Shown: in pieces, positions 33,363-41,900 of the stretch
How the letters are laid out: every line of letters begins with the position of its first letter
Position numbering within the stretch: the first letter of the stretch is position 1
Origin: CAHJWO01 sp964245885
GTDB lineage: Bacteria > Verrucomicrobiota > Verrucomicrobiia > Chthoniobacterales > SZAS-18
NCBI GenBank assembly: GCA_964245885.1
Contig: CAXTOX010000005.1
Span: 9,155-73,154, forward strand
Reading direction: 5' to 3'
DNA length: 64,000 nt
Notes under the pieces: generated by a model
Seen by the model: the letters and a program-made list of their open reading frames with translations, nothing else
Database searches by the model: none
What the model was told of the DNA's origin: nothing
Translations under genes and position numbers: made by a program

Positions 33363-34095
33363 AGAACGTTACACCGCGTGGATCGACGGCCAGCTCACGG
33401 GCAGTGCCCTGGCAGCCTTCGAGCAGGAACTCGCCCGCCGGGCGGAAGCCGGCGACGCCGAAGCCGCCGGGACGGACAAGGCTGCCGCCCTCCAACTGCG
33501 CGGCTTGCTCAAGGAGCATCTCCAGGCTCCGACGCTGACCAACACCGAGTTCTTCAGCCACCAGATGCGCGAGCGCATCGACGCGGAGATCGACAAAGCC
33601 GTCGCCCGTCGCGCGGCGGCGGCCCATCCGGCGTGGCGGCTCCCGGCGTTCGTCTGGCCGTTTGCCCGGTTCGCGGGTGCGGGAGTGCTGTGCCTGTTCG
33701 TGGCCGGTGCTCTTTATTACGGGATGGTGCCCCAGCATCAGCAAGTGCCCTCCGTGGCATCCACCACGCAGCAACCGCCTGCCGGCCCGGTAGCGGTCAA
33801 TGATTCTCCTGCTCCGCAGCCGCCGGCACCCAGCGCGCAACGGCCGCCGGACAATGCGTTTGCCATGCTCCAGCCGTCCCCGACGCCGGTCGACCTCAAC
33901 GACGATATCCAGGTTACCCCGAGCGTTGGCAACAACGCGGCGGCTACTTCCCTGCACGTCGGTGACGCCAACGTCCTCTGGTTGAACAATCCGCCTTACC
34001 TGCCGAACGCGGCCGGAACAGCCCCCTCGCCCGCTCCGGCTCCCAGCGCCACCCCGGCAACCGCGCCGTCCGCGGCTCCGAGCGCAATCCCGTAG
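33349..34095 (+). CDS. Single-helix membrane protein, likely anti-sigma factor
   Basis: A 248-residue protein encoded in a 14-nt overlap with the ECF sigma gene. The N-terminal ~105 residues are helical and cytosolic (RYTAWIDGQLTGSALAAFEQ), a place where anti-sigma domains bind their factor, though no zinc His-x3-Cys-x2-Cys motif is present. One helix (FAGAGVLCLFVAGALYYGM, residues ~118-136) follows. The outer part is Pro/Ala-rich and low-complexity, as in proteins that span the cell wall. The anti-sigma role is inferred from position and topology. Confidence 0.72.
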   Translation: MKTFEERYTAWIDGQLTGSALAAFEQELARRAEAGDAEAAGTDKAAALQLRGLLKEHLQAPTLTNTEFFSHQMRERIDAEIDKAVARRAAAAHPAWRLPAFVWPFARFAGAGVLCLFVAGALYYGMVPQHQQVPSVASTTQQPPAGPVAVNDSPAPQPPAPSAQRPPDNAFAMLQPSPTPVDLNDDIQVTPSVGNNAAATSLHVGDANVLWLNNPPYLPNAAGTAPSPAPAPSATPATAPSAAPSAIP

Positions 34096-34131
34096 TCGCC
34101 CGCTCGGTTTGCGTTGGTTCACGCTTTTTCC

Positions 34132-34614
34132 ATGACTCATTGTCACGGCTTCCGTCCGCTGCTCGCCTCGGCGGCCTTGTCACTGGCGTTCGGCGGATTG
34201 GAGGCACGGGCGCAGCAGGCACAACCGCAGGATGCCACCAGCCGCGACGTGCTGTACGGCGCGCTGGTGATGGCCACCCGATCCGAGCATCCGCAGGCTG
34301 CCCCGGAGGCACTCCGTACCCAGGCCGATAACCTGCAAAAGATCTTTGGCTACAACGAGTTTCGTTTGCTCGGCGAGAAGAAGAAGGCGATCAACACCGG
34401 CCAGGAAGACTGGCTGGTGCCCAGCCGTGACTTCATTCTGAGCGTCGATACCCGCAATCCGATCACCGATGGCTACGCGTTGTTCCTGAAGTTGCGGGAT
34501 GACAACCGGGTCTTCGTGGAAGCGAACGTGAAGCTCAAACGTGATCACCCGCTGTTCATCCGCGGGCCGTTTGTCGGCGACGGGCAGATCCTGATTTTGT
34601 TGACGGTGTTGTGA
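34132..34614 (+). CDS. Exported protein of unknown function, downstream of the sigma/anti-sigma pair
   Basis: A 160-residue protein with a signal peptide (PLLASAALSLAFGGLEARAQ). The mature domain ends in strands typical of small beta-rich periplasmic proteins (YALFLKLRDDNRVFVEANVK, DHPLFIRGPFVGDGQILILL). No recognised family. It starts 36 nt after the membrane-protein gene, so it is probably in the same operon and a likely target or sensor partner of the sigma factor. The ATG at 34132 is chosen over a TTG at 34114. Confidence 0.75.
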   Translation: MTHCHGFRPLLASAALSLAFGGLEARAQQAQPQDATSRDVLYGALVMATRSEHPQAAPEALRTQADNLQKIFGYNEFRLLGEKKKAINTGQEDWLVPSRDFILSVDTRNPITDGYALFLKLRDDNRVFVEANVKLKRDHPLFIRGPFVGDGQILILLTVL

Positions 34615-34641
34615 GGCGTTCGGTACAGACTTGGTGACGCT

Positions 34642-35352
34642 TCAATCGTGCCCGGACGCCGGGTTGCCAGGCAGCGTCTCCGCCAATTGCAACTGTGTCA
34701 CCTCCTCCAGCAGCACGGAGAGTTTCGCGTGCGCTGACCGCCCGATCCGGGTCTCCAGCTTCTCCCCGAAAATCTCCAGCAACTTCTCGGCCGTTGCGGC
34801 CGTCTTGCGCAGCTTCGGCGAGTGCATCCGGTCGCTGAGATTATCGTATAAATCGGCCATCTTGGCGATCATGACCGGTTCCGGCGCGGCGGCGAGACGG
34901 CCGGCGTATTCCTCCTCCCGCTTCTGCTTGGGGAGCATGACGTTCTTGGTCAGTGTCACCACGTAATCGGCCACGCGCGTGCCGAACAACTCGGCCACCT
35001 CGTCGTAGTCTGTCGCCGTGTCCTCGATGGTGTCGTGCAACAACGCGGCCGTGAGGACCTCGTCGTCGTCGCAGCCGAAGACATGGCTGAGGATCAGGGT
35101 CACCCGCGCGACGTGCGAGAAGTACGGCGTCTGGTTGTCCGCGCGCGTCTGGCCGTGGTGCTTGCGGGCGGCAAAACTCGCGGCGCGCAACACCGCCTGC
35201 ACCGGGTTGAGCGGTGACACGGCCGCTTTGGCCGCCTTGGCGGCTACCCGTCTCTTTTTGTCCGCTGCCGCCTTCTTTTTTGCGCGGACGGTCACGGACA
35301 GTTTACGCATTAGTTTCTTGCGAAAGGAGCCTTTCAAGATCGAGGGAACCAT
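34642..35352 (-). CDS. HD-domain hydrolase (SpoT/MESH1-like)
   Basis: A protein of up to 236 residues. KHHGQTRADNQTPYFSHVAR is the HD-family start, AALLHDTIEDTATDYDEV carries the His-Asp metal pair, and KMADLYDNLSDRM the last ligand. This is the arrangement of the ppGpp-hydrolase domain of RelA/SpoT and of single-domain relatives such as MESH1; no synthetase domain is present. A Lys/Ala-rich N-terminal stretch (~40 residues) precedes the domain. Start could be 35352 or the ATG at 35310; neither has a good RBS. Confidence 0.83.
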   Translation of the reverse strand: MVPSILKGSFRKKLMRKLSVTVRAKKKAAADKKRRVAAKAAKAAVSPLNPVQAVLRAASFAARKHHGQTRADNQTPYFSHVARVTLILSHVFGCDDDEVLTAALLHDTIEDTATDYDEVAELFGTRVADYVVTLTKNVMLPKQKREEEYAGRLAAAPEPVMIAKMADLYDNLSDRMHSPKLRKTAATAEKLLEIFGEKLETRIGRSAHAKLSVLLEEVTQLQLAETLPGNPASGHD

Positions 35353-35469
35353 CAGCCCGGATGGTTACACCAGGAATCGAGCTTTTGGCAAGCCGCGGTT
35401 TCGTCAAACCTCGCCGCCGGACCCGGCACAGTCCTGTTTTACTCTCCAACCATCATGGTTTACACCTCT

Positions 35470-36261
35470 ATGCCGACCACAAAAACCATGATGAACCCAC
35501 GCGCGAGAACCTTTCTGGCCTGGACCTTGGCCCTGTTCCTTACCACCGCCGCCGCCCGCGGCGCGACCAACGAGGAGCAGGCGCTCACGGCTGAAAACTG
35601 TGCATTGACCGTCCCGGCGGATTGGAGCGGGCGCGACCTCAAGCACGTGCCGGGCGTGGTCGCCGCGTTCGGCGACGCCGCCGGCCAACGCACCCTGCTG
35701 GTCCTCGTCCAGGGACGCGGTCAACCCGGCGAGGCCGCGAGCGACAGCTTCGTCACCGGGTTTGACATCGGCATGGAAAAATCCGGCGGCGGACAAAAGA
35801 CGAGCGGGAAGTTCGTGCAACTCGCCGGGTTCCGGACCTACGAGCGGCGCGGAACCGCTACTCTCCAGGGTCAACATGTCACGACGCTTGTGCTGGCGGT
35901 CCCAACGGGCGACGGCACTTATCTCCTCGAAGCCCTGATGACTAACGGCGAGGCCGGCGACGACCCGCAAATTCGCCAAACGGTGGACAGCTTTCATTTC
36001 CTCCACCCACCCGGCCTGCCGCATACGCCGCCGGACTCAGCCTATCGGATCGGTTATTTCGGCGGGCTGATTCTTTTTCTCCTGTTGATTTTGGCAGGCA
36101 TCTGGGCGCTTGTCCGGGCGTTTTCCAGGCGCGGCCCTCCTCCCCCACCGCCGGGTTACCCGGGAACATTTGCTTATCCGCAGGCAGTTTTTCCACCACC
36201 GCCTCCGCTGCCGCCGCCGATCCGTCCTTCCAGCCCGCCGCCCCCGCCGTATGGCCCATAA
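35470..36261 (+). CDS. Membrane-anchored protein with exported N-terminal domain and Pro-rich tail
   Basis: A protein of about 263 residues. A signal peptide (TFLAWTLALFLTTAAARG) leads an exported domain of ~165 residues (LTAENCALTVPADW, then VTTLVLAVPTGDGTYLLEAL). A membrane helix follows (IGYFGGLILFLLLILAGIW), then a cytosolic tail of mostly Pro with Tyr and Gly. Type I membrane topology is inferred. ATG candidates lie at 35470 and 35488. The first domain resembles the small PsbP/DUF1795-like folds but is not recognised with confidence. Confidence 0.72.
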   Translation: MPTTKTMMNPRARTFLAWTLALFLTTAAARGATNEEQALTAENCALTVPADWSGRDLKHVPGVVAAFGDAAGQRTLLVLVQGRGQPGEAASDSFVTGFDIGMEKSGGGQKTSGKFVQLAGFRTYERRGTATLQGQHVTTLVLAVPTGDGTYLLEALMTNGEAGDDPQIRQTVDSFHFLHPPGLPHTPPDSAYRIGYFGGLILFLLLILAGIWALVRAFSRRGPPPPPPGYPGTFAYPQAVFPPPPPLPPPIRPSSPPPPPYGP

Positions 36262-36279
36262 TTCGATGAGAGCCTATCC

Positions 36280-36620
36280 GATCAATCCGAGCGCATTTTC
36301 TTACGCCCCTGCTGGGCCTTGGGGCCGTTCTTCCCCGGGGCTCACGCCCCGGGCTAAATTCTGCCGCCCCTGCCGGGGCTAAGTGCCTGTCCGAAATCAC
36401 CCTGTTTTCTGCTCCTGCCGGAGCTAAATATCTATTCGAGTCACCCTGTTCTCTGCCGCTCCTGCCGGGGCTAAAATATCTATTCGAGTCACCCTGTTTT
36501 CAGCCCCGGCAGGGGCGCAAGAGTTTAGCCCGGGGCATCAGCCCCGGGGAAGAACGGCCCCAAGGCCCAGCAGGGGCGTAAGAAAACCCACGCGGATATC
36601 CGGATAGGCACTAAGCGTCC
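36280..36620. repeat. Composite palindromic repeat, REP-like (family E, copy 1)
   Basis: This 369-nt stretch without a gene (36262-36630) is filled by inverted copies of a ~85-nt unit: left at about 36298-36381, right at about 36512-36597, containing CCCCTGCCGGGGCTAA/TTAGCCCGGGGC-type motifs. The centre carries two direct copies of a unit with ATCTATTCGAGTCACCCTG. Outermost GCCTATCCG and CGGATAGGC extend the palindrome. The AGCCCCGGCAGGGGCG motif recurs at 63808-64000. Confidence 0.9.
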
Positions 36621-36630
36621 GGATGCCCTT

Positions 36631-38901
36631 CTAAAACGCGAACCCAAAACTGAACTGGAACGCCCCGTTGTGCTCGCGGTGCCGCCCGTGGTGATACGGG
36701 TTCGGGTTCTCCCCGTAATCCAGCCGCAGCGGACCGATGGGCAAATTGTACCGGATGCCCGCGCCGACCGCGTAGCGCAGGTTGGAAAAGCCCACTTCTT
36801 CCGCGCGCGACTTCAGGTTGCCCGCGTCCACGAACACCGCGCCCTTCAGGTCCGCTAGCTTCAGCGGGAACTGGTACTCCGCGTTGAGCAGCGTGAATGC
36901 CTCACCCCCGATCGGGTAACCCGTCCGTTGGTCGTACGGCCCCAGGTCGCGCTCCGTGAACGAACGCACGCTCGTGCTGCCGCCGGTGAAGAACCGCTCG
37001 TCAATCGGCAGGACCGACCCGGCCGACAATGTCGGCGTGCGCGGATTGTCGTCGTTGGGCAACTGGAGCTGCCCGCCCGTTTCCCCGAACGGCTTGATGA
37101 TGCCCACGCGGTAGCCGATCAGGAGAAGCTGGTTTTTGCCGATGGGCTGGAAGTACGTCGCCCGGAACGTGCCGCGCACGAAGTTGACGTTGCCGCCCAG
37201 GTCTTCCGAGGCCACGTCTGCGGTCAGCGCCGTGATTAATCCTTTCGTGGGTGTCACCGGATTGTCGCGTAGGTCCACGCTCAGCGTCCCGCCGAGGATG
37301 TCGGCAGTGTAGTTCGGCTTGCCGAGGTTGAAGTCCTGCACGTGCTGCGCGGTGGTCTTGACGTTGTCGACCTGCGCGAAGACGCTGAAGCTAAATTTTT
37401 TACGGATCGAGCGCGAGAGTTGCACCAGCCCGCTTTCCTCGGTTTTCTTGTAGGTGTCGAGGTCGCGTGTCAGCACGTTCAGGCGGGCACGCAGCTCGTT
37501 GTCGGTCTCGAAGAGGTGCGGGTCCACGTAGAGCAACTCGCCGCTGACCGTGCGCGTGGAATAGTCGAACGAAAACGAGATCGGCCGCCCGGTGCCCAGC
37601 AGGTCGCGGTCGCGCAGTTCCGCGCCGAAGATCACTCCCTCGAACGTCCCGAAGCCGAGCGAGACGCCGAACTCGCGCGCTTTCGCTTCCTTGACGCCGA
37701 TATCGAGCCGCAGCACGGCATCCTCGGGCACCGGCACGGGATCGACCTTCAACTGCGCGAACAGCCCCGTCTTGATCATCTCCTGGTACACCTCGTCGAG
37801 CACCTTGGGGTCGTAAACCTTGCCGTGGAGATGGCGGAAGCGGTTGCGCAGGTACTCGGGCTTGAGCCGGTCGGTGCCCGTGATCCGCACGCCGTCGAAG
37901 TGGTACAGCGGCCCCGGCTTCACCGTGAACCGCGCCGGGACCGCCCCGCCCGCCGTGCCGACGAGCGTCGGATCGCTGTCCGCCGTGACCTGCGCGGTGA
38001 AGTACCCGTGGTTCTTGTAATAATCCTCCAGCCGCCGCTGCATCGCGTCCACGCGCGGCCGGGTGTACGGCAGCGGGAGCTGGTCGGCGATGAGGCCGCG
38101 GACCAGCGCGCGCGGGTAGACGAGGTCGCCGTCGATGCTCACGTCGCCGAAGCGGTAGCGCCCGCCCTCGGCAATGGGGACCGTCAGGTTCGCGCGCGTG
38201 CGGCCGTTGACGAACTCGACCGTGGGCGTGCCGATCTGCGCGTTGAGATACCCCTCGGAGAGGTAGAAACGCTGCACGAGGTCGGTGCCCTTTTGCACGT
38301 CGGTATCGACGTAAGGATAGTCCTTGCGCGAGGCCGGGAACCGCTCGCGGGTCTGGCCGATGATGTACTGCTGGAAGTTGGTGGGGTCCTTGTAGTGCTC
38401 GTTGCCCGTGAACCGGATGTCGCCCAGAAGGACGAGCGGGCCTTCGTCCACCTTGAGGACGAGGTGCTTGGCATTGAGGATCGTGTAGTTGGTACTGACG
38501 AAAGAGTAGCCGTTTTTGCGGTAATAGAGTTCGAGGAAGAACGCCACGTCGTCGGCGGTCGCGGGCCGCAAGCCGTCGTTCTTGATGGTATCGAGCGGGT
38601 CAAAAAGCGCGTCGCGCAGGTCGCTTTCGGTGAAACCGGTGACGCCCTGGAAATCAACGACCACGTCGCCCGCCTGGGTCGTGGTGGCCGCGCCCGGTTG
38701 GTGCTTGGGTTTGAAGAGGCCGCAGGAGGTGAGCAGGAGGAGTGCGGCCAGATAAGGGATGCAGCACTTTAACACAGAGACACAGAGGCACAGAGGGCCA
38801 CAGAGGAAGACGCAAACAAGGGAAGAAAAACCTCTTCGTTCCTCTGTTCTCTGTGGCCCTCTGTGCCTCTGTGTCTCTGTGTTAAAGCTACGTGTCATCA
38901 T
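36631..38901 (-). CDS. Omp85-superfamily protein (TamA/BamA-like) with lipoprotein-type signal
   Basis: A long protein (756 residues from ATG 38901, 714 from GTG 38775). POTRA-like repeats cover about residues 70-440 (GDIRFTGNEHY, VSIDGDLVYPRALVRGLI, DGVRITGTDRLKPEYLRNRF). The C-terminal half is a 16-strand-type barrel with the Omp85 motif GGSTSVRSF and a final aromatic residue (FQFSFGFAF). Residues ~6-45 are encoded by a palindromic repeat. The signal core PYLAALLLLTSC ends in a lipobox, unusual for Omp85. Its ATG overlaps the tamB stop (TGATG), so the pair forms a TamA-TamB-like envelope assembly unit. Confidence 0.88.
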   Translation of the reverse strand: MMTRSFNTETQRHRGPQRTEERRGFSSLVCVFLCGPLCLCVSVLKCCIPYLAALLLLTSCGLFKPKHQPGAATTTQAGDVVVDFQGVTGFTESDLRDALFDPLDTIKNDGLRPATADDVAFFLELYYRKNGYSFVSTNYTILNAKHLVLKVDEGPLVLLGDIRFTGNEHYKDPTNFQQYIIGQTRERFPASRKDYPYVDTDVQKGTDLVQRFYLSEGYLNAQIGTPTVEFVNGRTRANLTVPIAEGGRYRFGDVSIDGDLVYPRALVRGLIADQLPLPYTRPRVDAMQRRLEDYYKNHGYFTAQVTADSDPTLVGTAGGAVPARFTVKPGPLYHFDGVRITGTDRLKPEYLRNRFRHLHGKVYDPKVLDEVYQEMIKTGLFAQLKVDPVPVPEDAVLRLDIGVKEAKAREFGVSLGFGTFEGVIFGAELRDRDLLGTGRPISFSFDYSTRTVSGELLYVDPHLFETDNELRARLNVLTRDLDTYKKTEESGLVQLSRSIRKKFSFSVFAQVDNVKTTAQHVQDFNLGKPNYTADILGGTLSVDLRDNPVTPTKGLITALTADVASEDLGGNVNFVRGTFRATYFQPIGKNQLLLIGYRVGIIKPFGETGGQLQLPNDDNPRTPTLSAGSVLPIDERFFTGGSTSVRSFTERDLGPYDQRTGYPIGGEAFTLLNAEYQFPLKLADLKGAVFVDAGNLKSRAEEVGFSNLRYAVGAGIRYNLPIGPLRLDYGENPNPYHHGRHREHNGAFQFSFGFAF
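38769..38888. repeat. Palindromic repeat with CACAGAGG-type arms inside the Omp85 5' end (family A, copy 2)
   Basis: Arms CTTTAACACAGAGACACAGA and TCTGTGTCTCTGTGTTAAAG enclose a GGAAGACG-type loop as in the copy at 7139-7312. Here the whole element lies between the Omp85 ATG (38901) and its signal peptide and is read through in frame as a Cys/Leu-rich segment. It also contains the GTG at 38775 that could serve as an alternative start. Confidence 0.9.
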
Positions 38902-41900
38902 CAGCGGAATCGAATGAGATATTTCAGACGCCCGCGCAGATCGCCCTCGATCCCTAGGTCCGCCACGAATTGCACCTTATCGTTCACCTTGAACCCGGCG
39001 CTGACCTCCTGCTTGCCCGTTGCCGGGTCCGTCGCGCCCACGTCGAGGTTCACCTTGTCGGCGAGCGTTTCGCGCGGCTCCGCGTTGACGCTCTGGTGCT
39101 TCTTGAACGTGCGCCGGTACAAGTCCTGCACCACCAGCAGCGTCGCCTTGCCGGCGAGTCCCTGCGCGTTGCCGGCGAGTTCGTCCGTCGTCGCTCCCGT
39201 CGCCAGCAGCGAGACGATCTGTTCCTGGCCCAGTGGCGGGTCGCTGGAGAACGTGATCTTCGGGTCCTTCGCGCGCCCGGTGATGAACAAGCTCACGAGA
39301 TAGTTGCGGATCGTGGACGTGCCCGTCAGGTTCAACACGGGGTTGAGCGGCTGGTCCGGGGAAAAGTTGATGTTGCCGTCGGTGATCTCTAAGCGGCTGA
39401 ACGGCAGCGTGGCCACGAGGTTCTTGATGTTCACGTTGCCGTCGAGCAACGGCTGCGCGCCGGTGCCGCGCAGGTGCAGGTCCACGAGCGCCTGGCCGTT
39501 GGCGAGGTTGCCGCGGATGAAGAACGGGTCGTCTGTCCTGATGTCCACGTTGAACTTCCACTTGTCCACCGGCGAGACGTTGACGGCGAGTGCTCCCGGA
39601 CCCTCGGAGGTGTCTGAACTCGGGGCGGCGGCGGGCGGCGCGGGCGCGGGCTTGCCAGGCAGGTTGATGGGCACGATGTCGATGTCTTTTAAATAACGGC
39701 TCTTGGTGAGGCCCACGCGGCCGGAAACGGTTGCGCCGTCCAGCGGGCCGACCACCTTCACGTCGGCGTTGACACGCACGGTGAGATTATCGTCGCGCGC
39801 GCCGAGCACGTCGCGGGCGGTCGCGGTCAGGTCTAGGGTCGGGTCAGTCAGTTTGGCAAAGCCGACGTTGCCCCCCAGGTTGATCTTGCCGCCGCCGATC
39901 TCGCCGTTGAACCGCTCGAAGCGCAGTTGCTTTTCCGTGAACGCCAGCCGCGCGTGGAAGTCGCGGATGGCGGGCACGGTGATGTTCTCCGCGCGCGCGG
40001 CGGGGATGTTCAGTTCCAGCGATCCGGCCAGCGTCGGTTTTTCAATCGTGCCGCCCACGCGCACGTCCACGGCGGTGTCGCCCTGGATGAACCGTAGCGC
40101 CTTCGTCGCGCCGGCCAAAAACCCGAGGCTGGAACGCGGAAGCTGGATGCTCAGGGTCACGGGCGACTTCGGGTCGAGTTCCTTGCTTTGCGCGATGGTC
40201 TTGAGGTCCACGGGCAGGTTGCCCTTGATGGTCAGCGGCTGGACTTGCGGCTGGCGCACGACGGTGTCGAGGTCGAGCCGGTTGTCGTGCAGCGTGAGGT
40301 GGAAATCGGCGTCGGCCGGGCGGACGGTGGCGAGTTGCGAACTCGCCAGCCCGCGCGCCTCGACCTTGATGCCGGCGACGATCTTGGACAGGCTGCCGTG
40401 CGCGGTGATTTCCAGCGCGACGGTCCCTTTGAGGGTGGGCGGCTGCGACTTGTTCTTGGTGCCGGTGGTCGCCAGCAACGACCCGAGGGGCAGCGATTTG
40501 GAGGCGATGTTCACGTCGATCTTGTCTTCGTCCGGGATCGGTCCGTCGGGGGACGAGAGCTTCGTCAGGTCGACGGGGATCTGCGCGTAGCCCGAAAGGA
40601 GTTCGTTGCTGCCCTGCTTGAAGTGGATGTTGTCCAGGCGCGCGAGCGCATCCTTGAGCGCGAAGGTGGAACGCAACTCGAACCCGTTGGTGCTGACGAA
40701 GATCGTCGGGAAATTGATGACCAGTTGCGAATACTGCCCCTCCACGTCGGCTTCCAATGGTCCGAACGTGTTGAAGACCACCTGGTGCGCCGCGATCTTG
40801 CCGCCGCCGGAGAAGTGCGGGCCGCCTTCGGTCTTGGCGAAATCGCCCTGCGCCTTCCAATTGATCTGGATGGACCCGCCGAGCTTCGGCACGGTCGGCG
40901 TGATGATCTCCGCGCGCATGTCCCGCGTGCCGGGTTTTCCCCCGACGGCCACGGCCACTTTACCCGAACTTGTCCGGGTGACGGCGTCGGGCACGACGAC
41001 GTTGTCGCGCGAGGCGGTCTTGCCGGGGGCGTTGATCTGCGCGGCGGGCGGCGTCTTGGCGCTCGACGCGGCTTCCATCTCGGCCTTGGTCAACTGCTGC
41101 TGCTTGGTCGGGGTGAGCAGGAGCGGCTCGAACCTGGCGAGGTCGGCGATGTTGACGTTGAGGCTCAGCGCGTAGTCGAAGGGCGCCGCGGCGTTGGCGT
41201 GGCCGTCGATTTTGACGCTGTTCTTGTCGTCGAGGCGGACGGTCAGGTTTTTGATCGTCACCGCGTTGTTGTCGGCGACGATGTTGCCGTCGATGCGCTC
41301 GATCTTCGCGCCGTTGGCGGTGATGTTTGCGCCGTTGAGGTCCACCGTGCCGTCGATCCGCTGGTCGTTCGCGTCCGGCGCGGAGTTAAGGTGCCCGCTG
41401 GCTTGCGCGGCGAGGTGGAAGCTGCCGCCGAGCTTCGTGGCGGGGGCGGGTTTGGAGCCGTGGTTGTCCTCGCCGTTCGGTTTGGCGGGGGGCGTGGCGA
41501 GCAGCGCATTGAACGCGCCGAGGTCGGGCAGGTCCAAGTTGAGGTTACCCTGGAACGTATGAGGCGCGGCGAGGTCCGCGGCCCCGCCGAAGGTGATGCC
41601 GCTCTTCGGGTCGATCTTGATCTGACCCGTCTTGATCGTGGCGTGGTTGTCGACGACGACCACCTGCGTGTCCACGCTCTCGATCTTCGCGCCCTTGGCC
41701 TGGAGGCTGCGCGCGGTCACGTCGAGCGTGCCGTCGATCTGCTGGTCGTTGGCGTTCGGAGCGGTGGCGAGATGGCCGCGAACGTTGCCGGCGATTTTGA
41801 GGTTGCCGCCAAGCGCGGCGTCGGGTGTGCCGTTGGCTTTGAGCACGTCGTTGAACTTGCCGAGGTCGGCGAGGTCCACCGTCAGTCCGCCCTCGAACGG

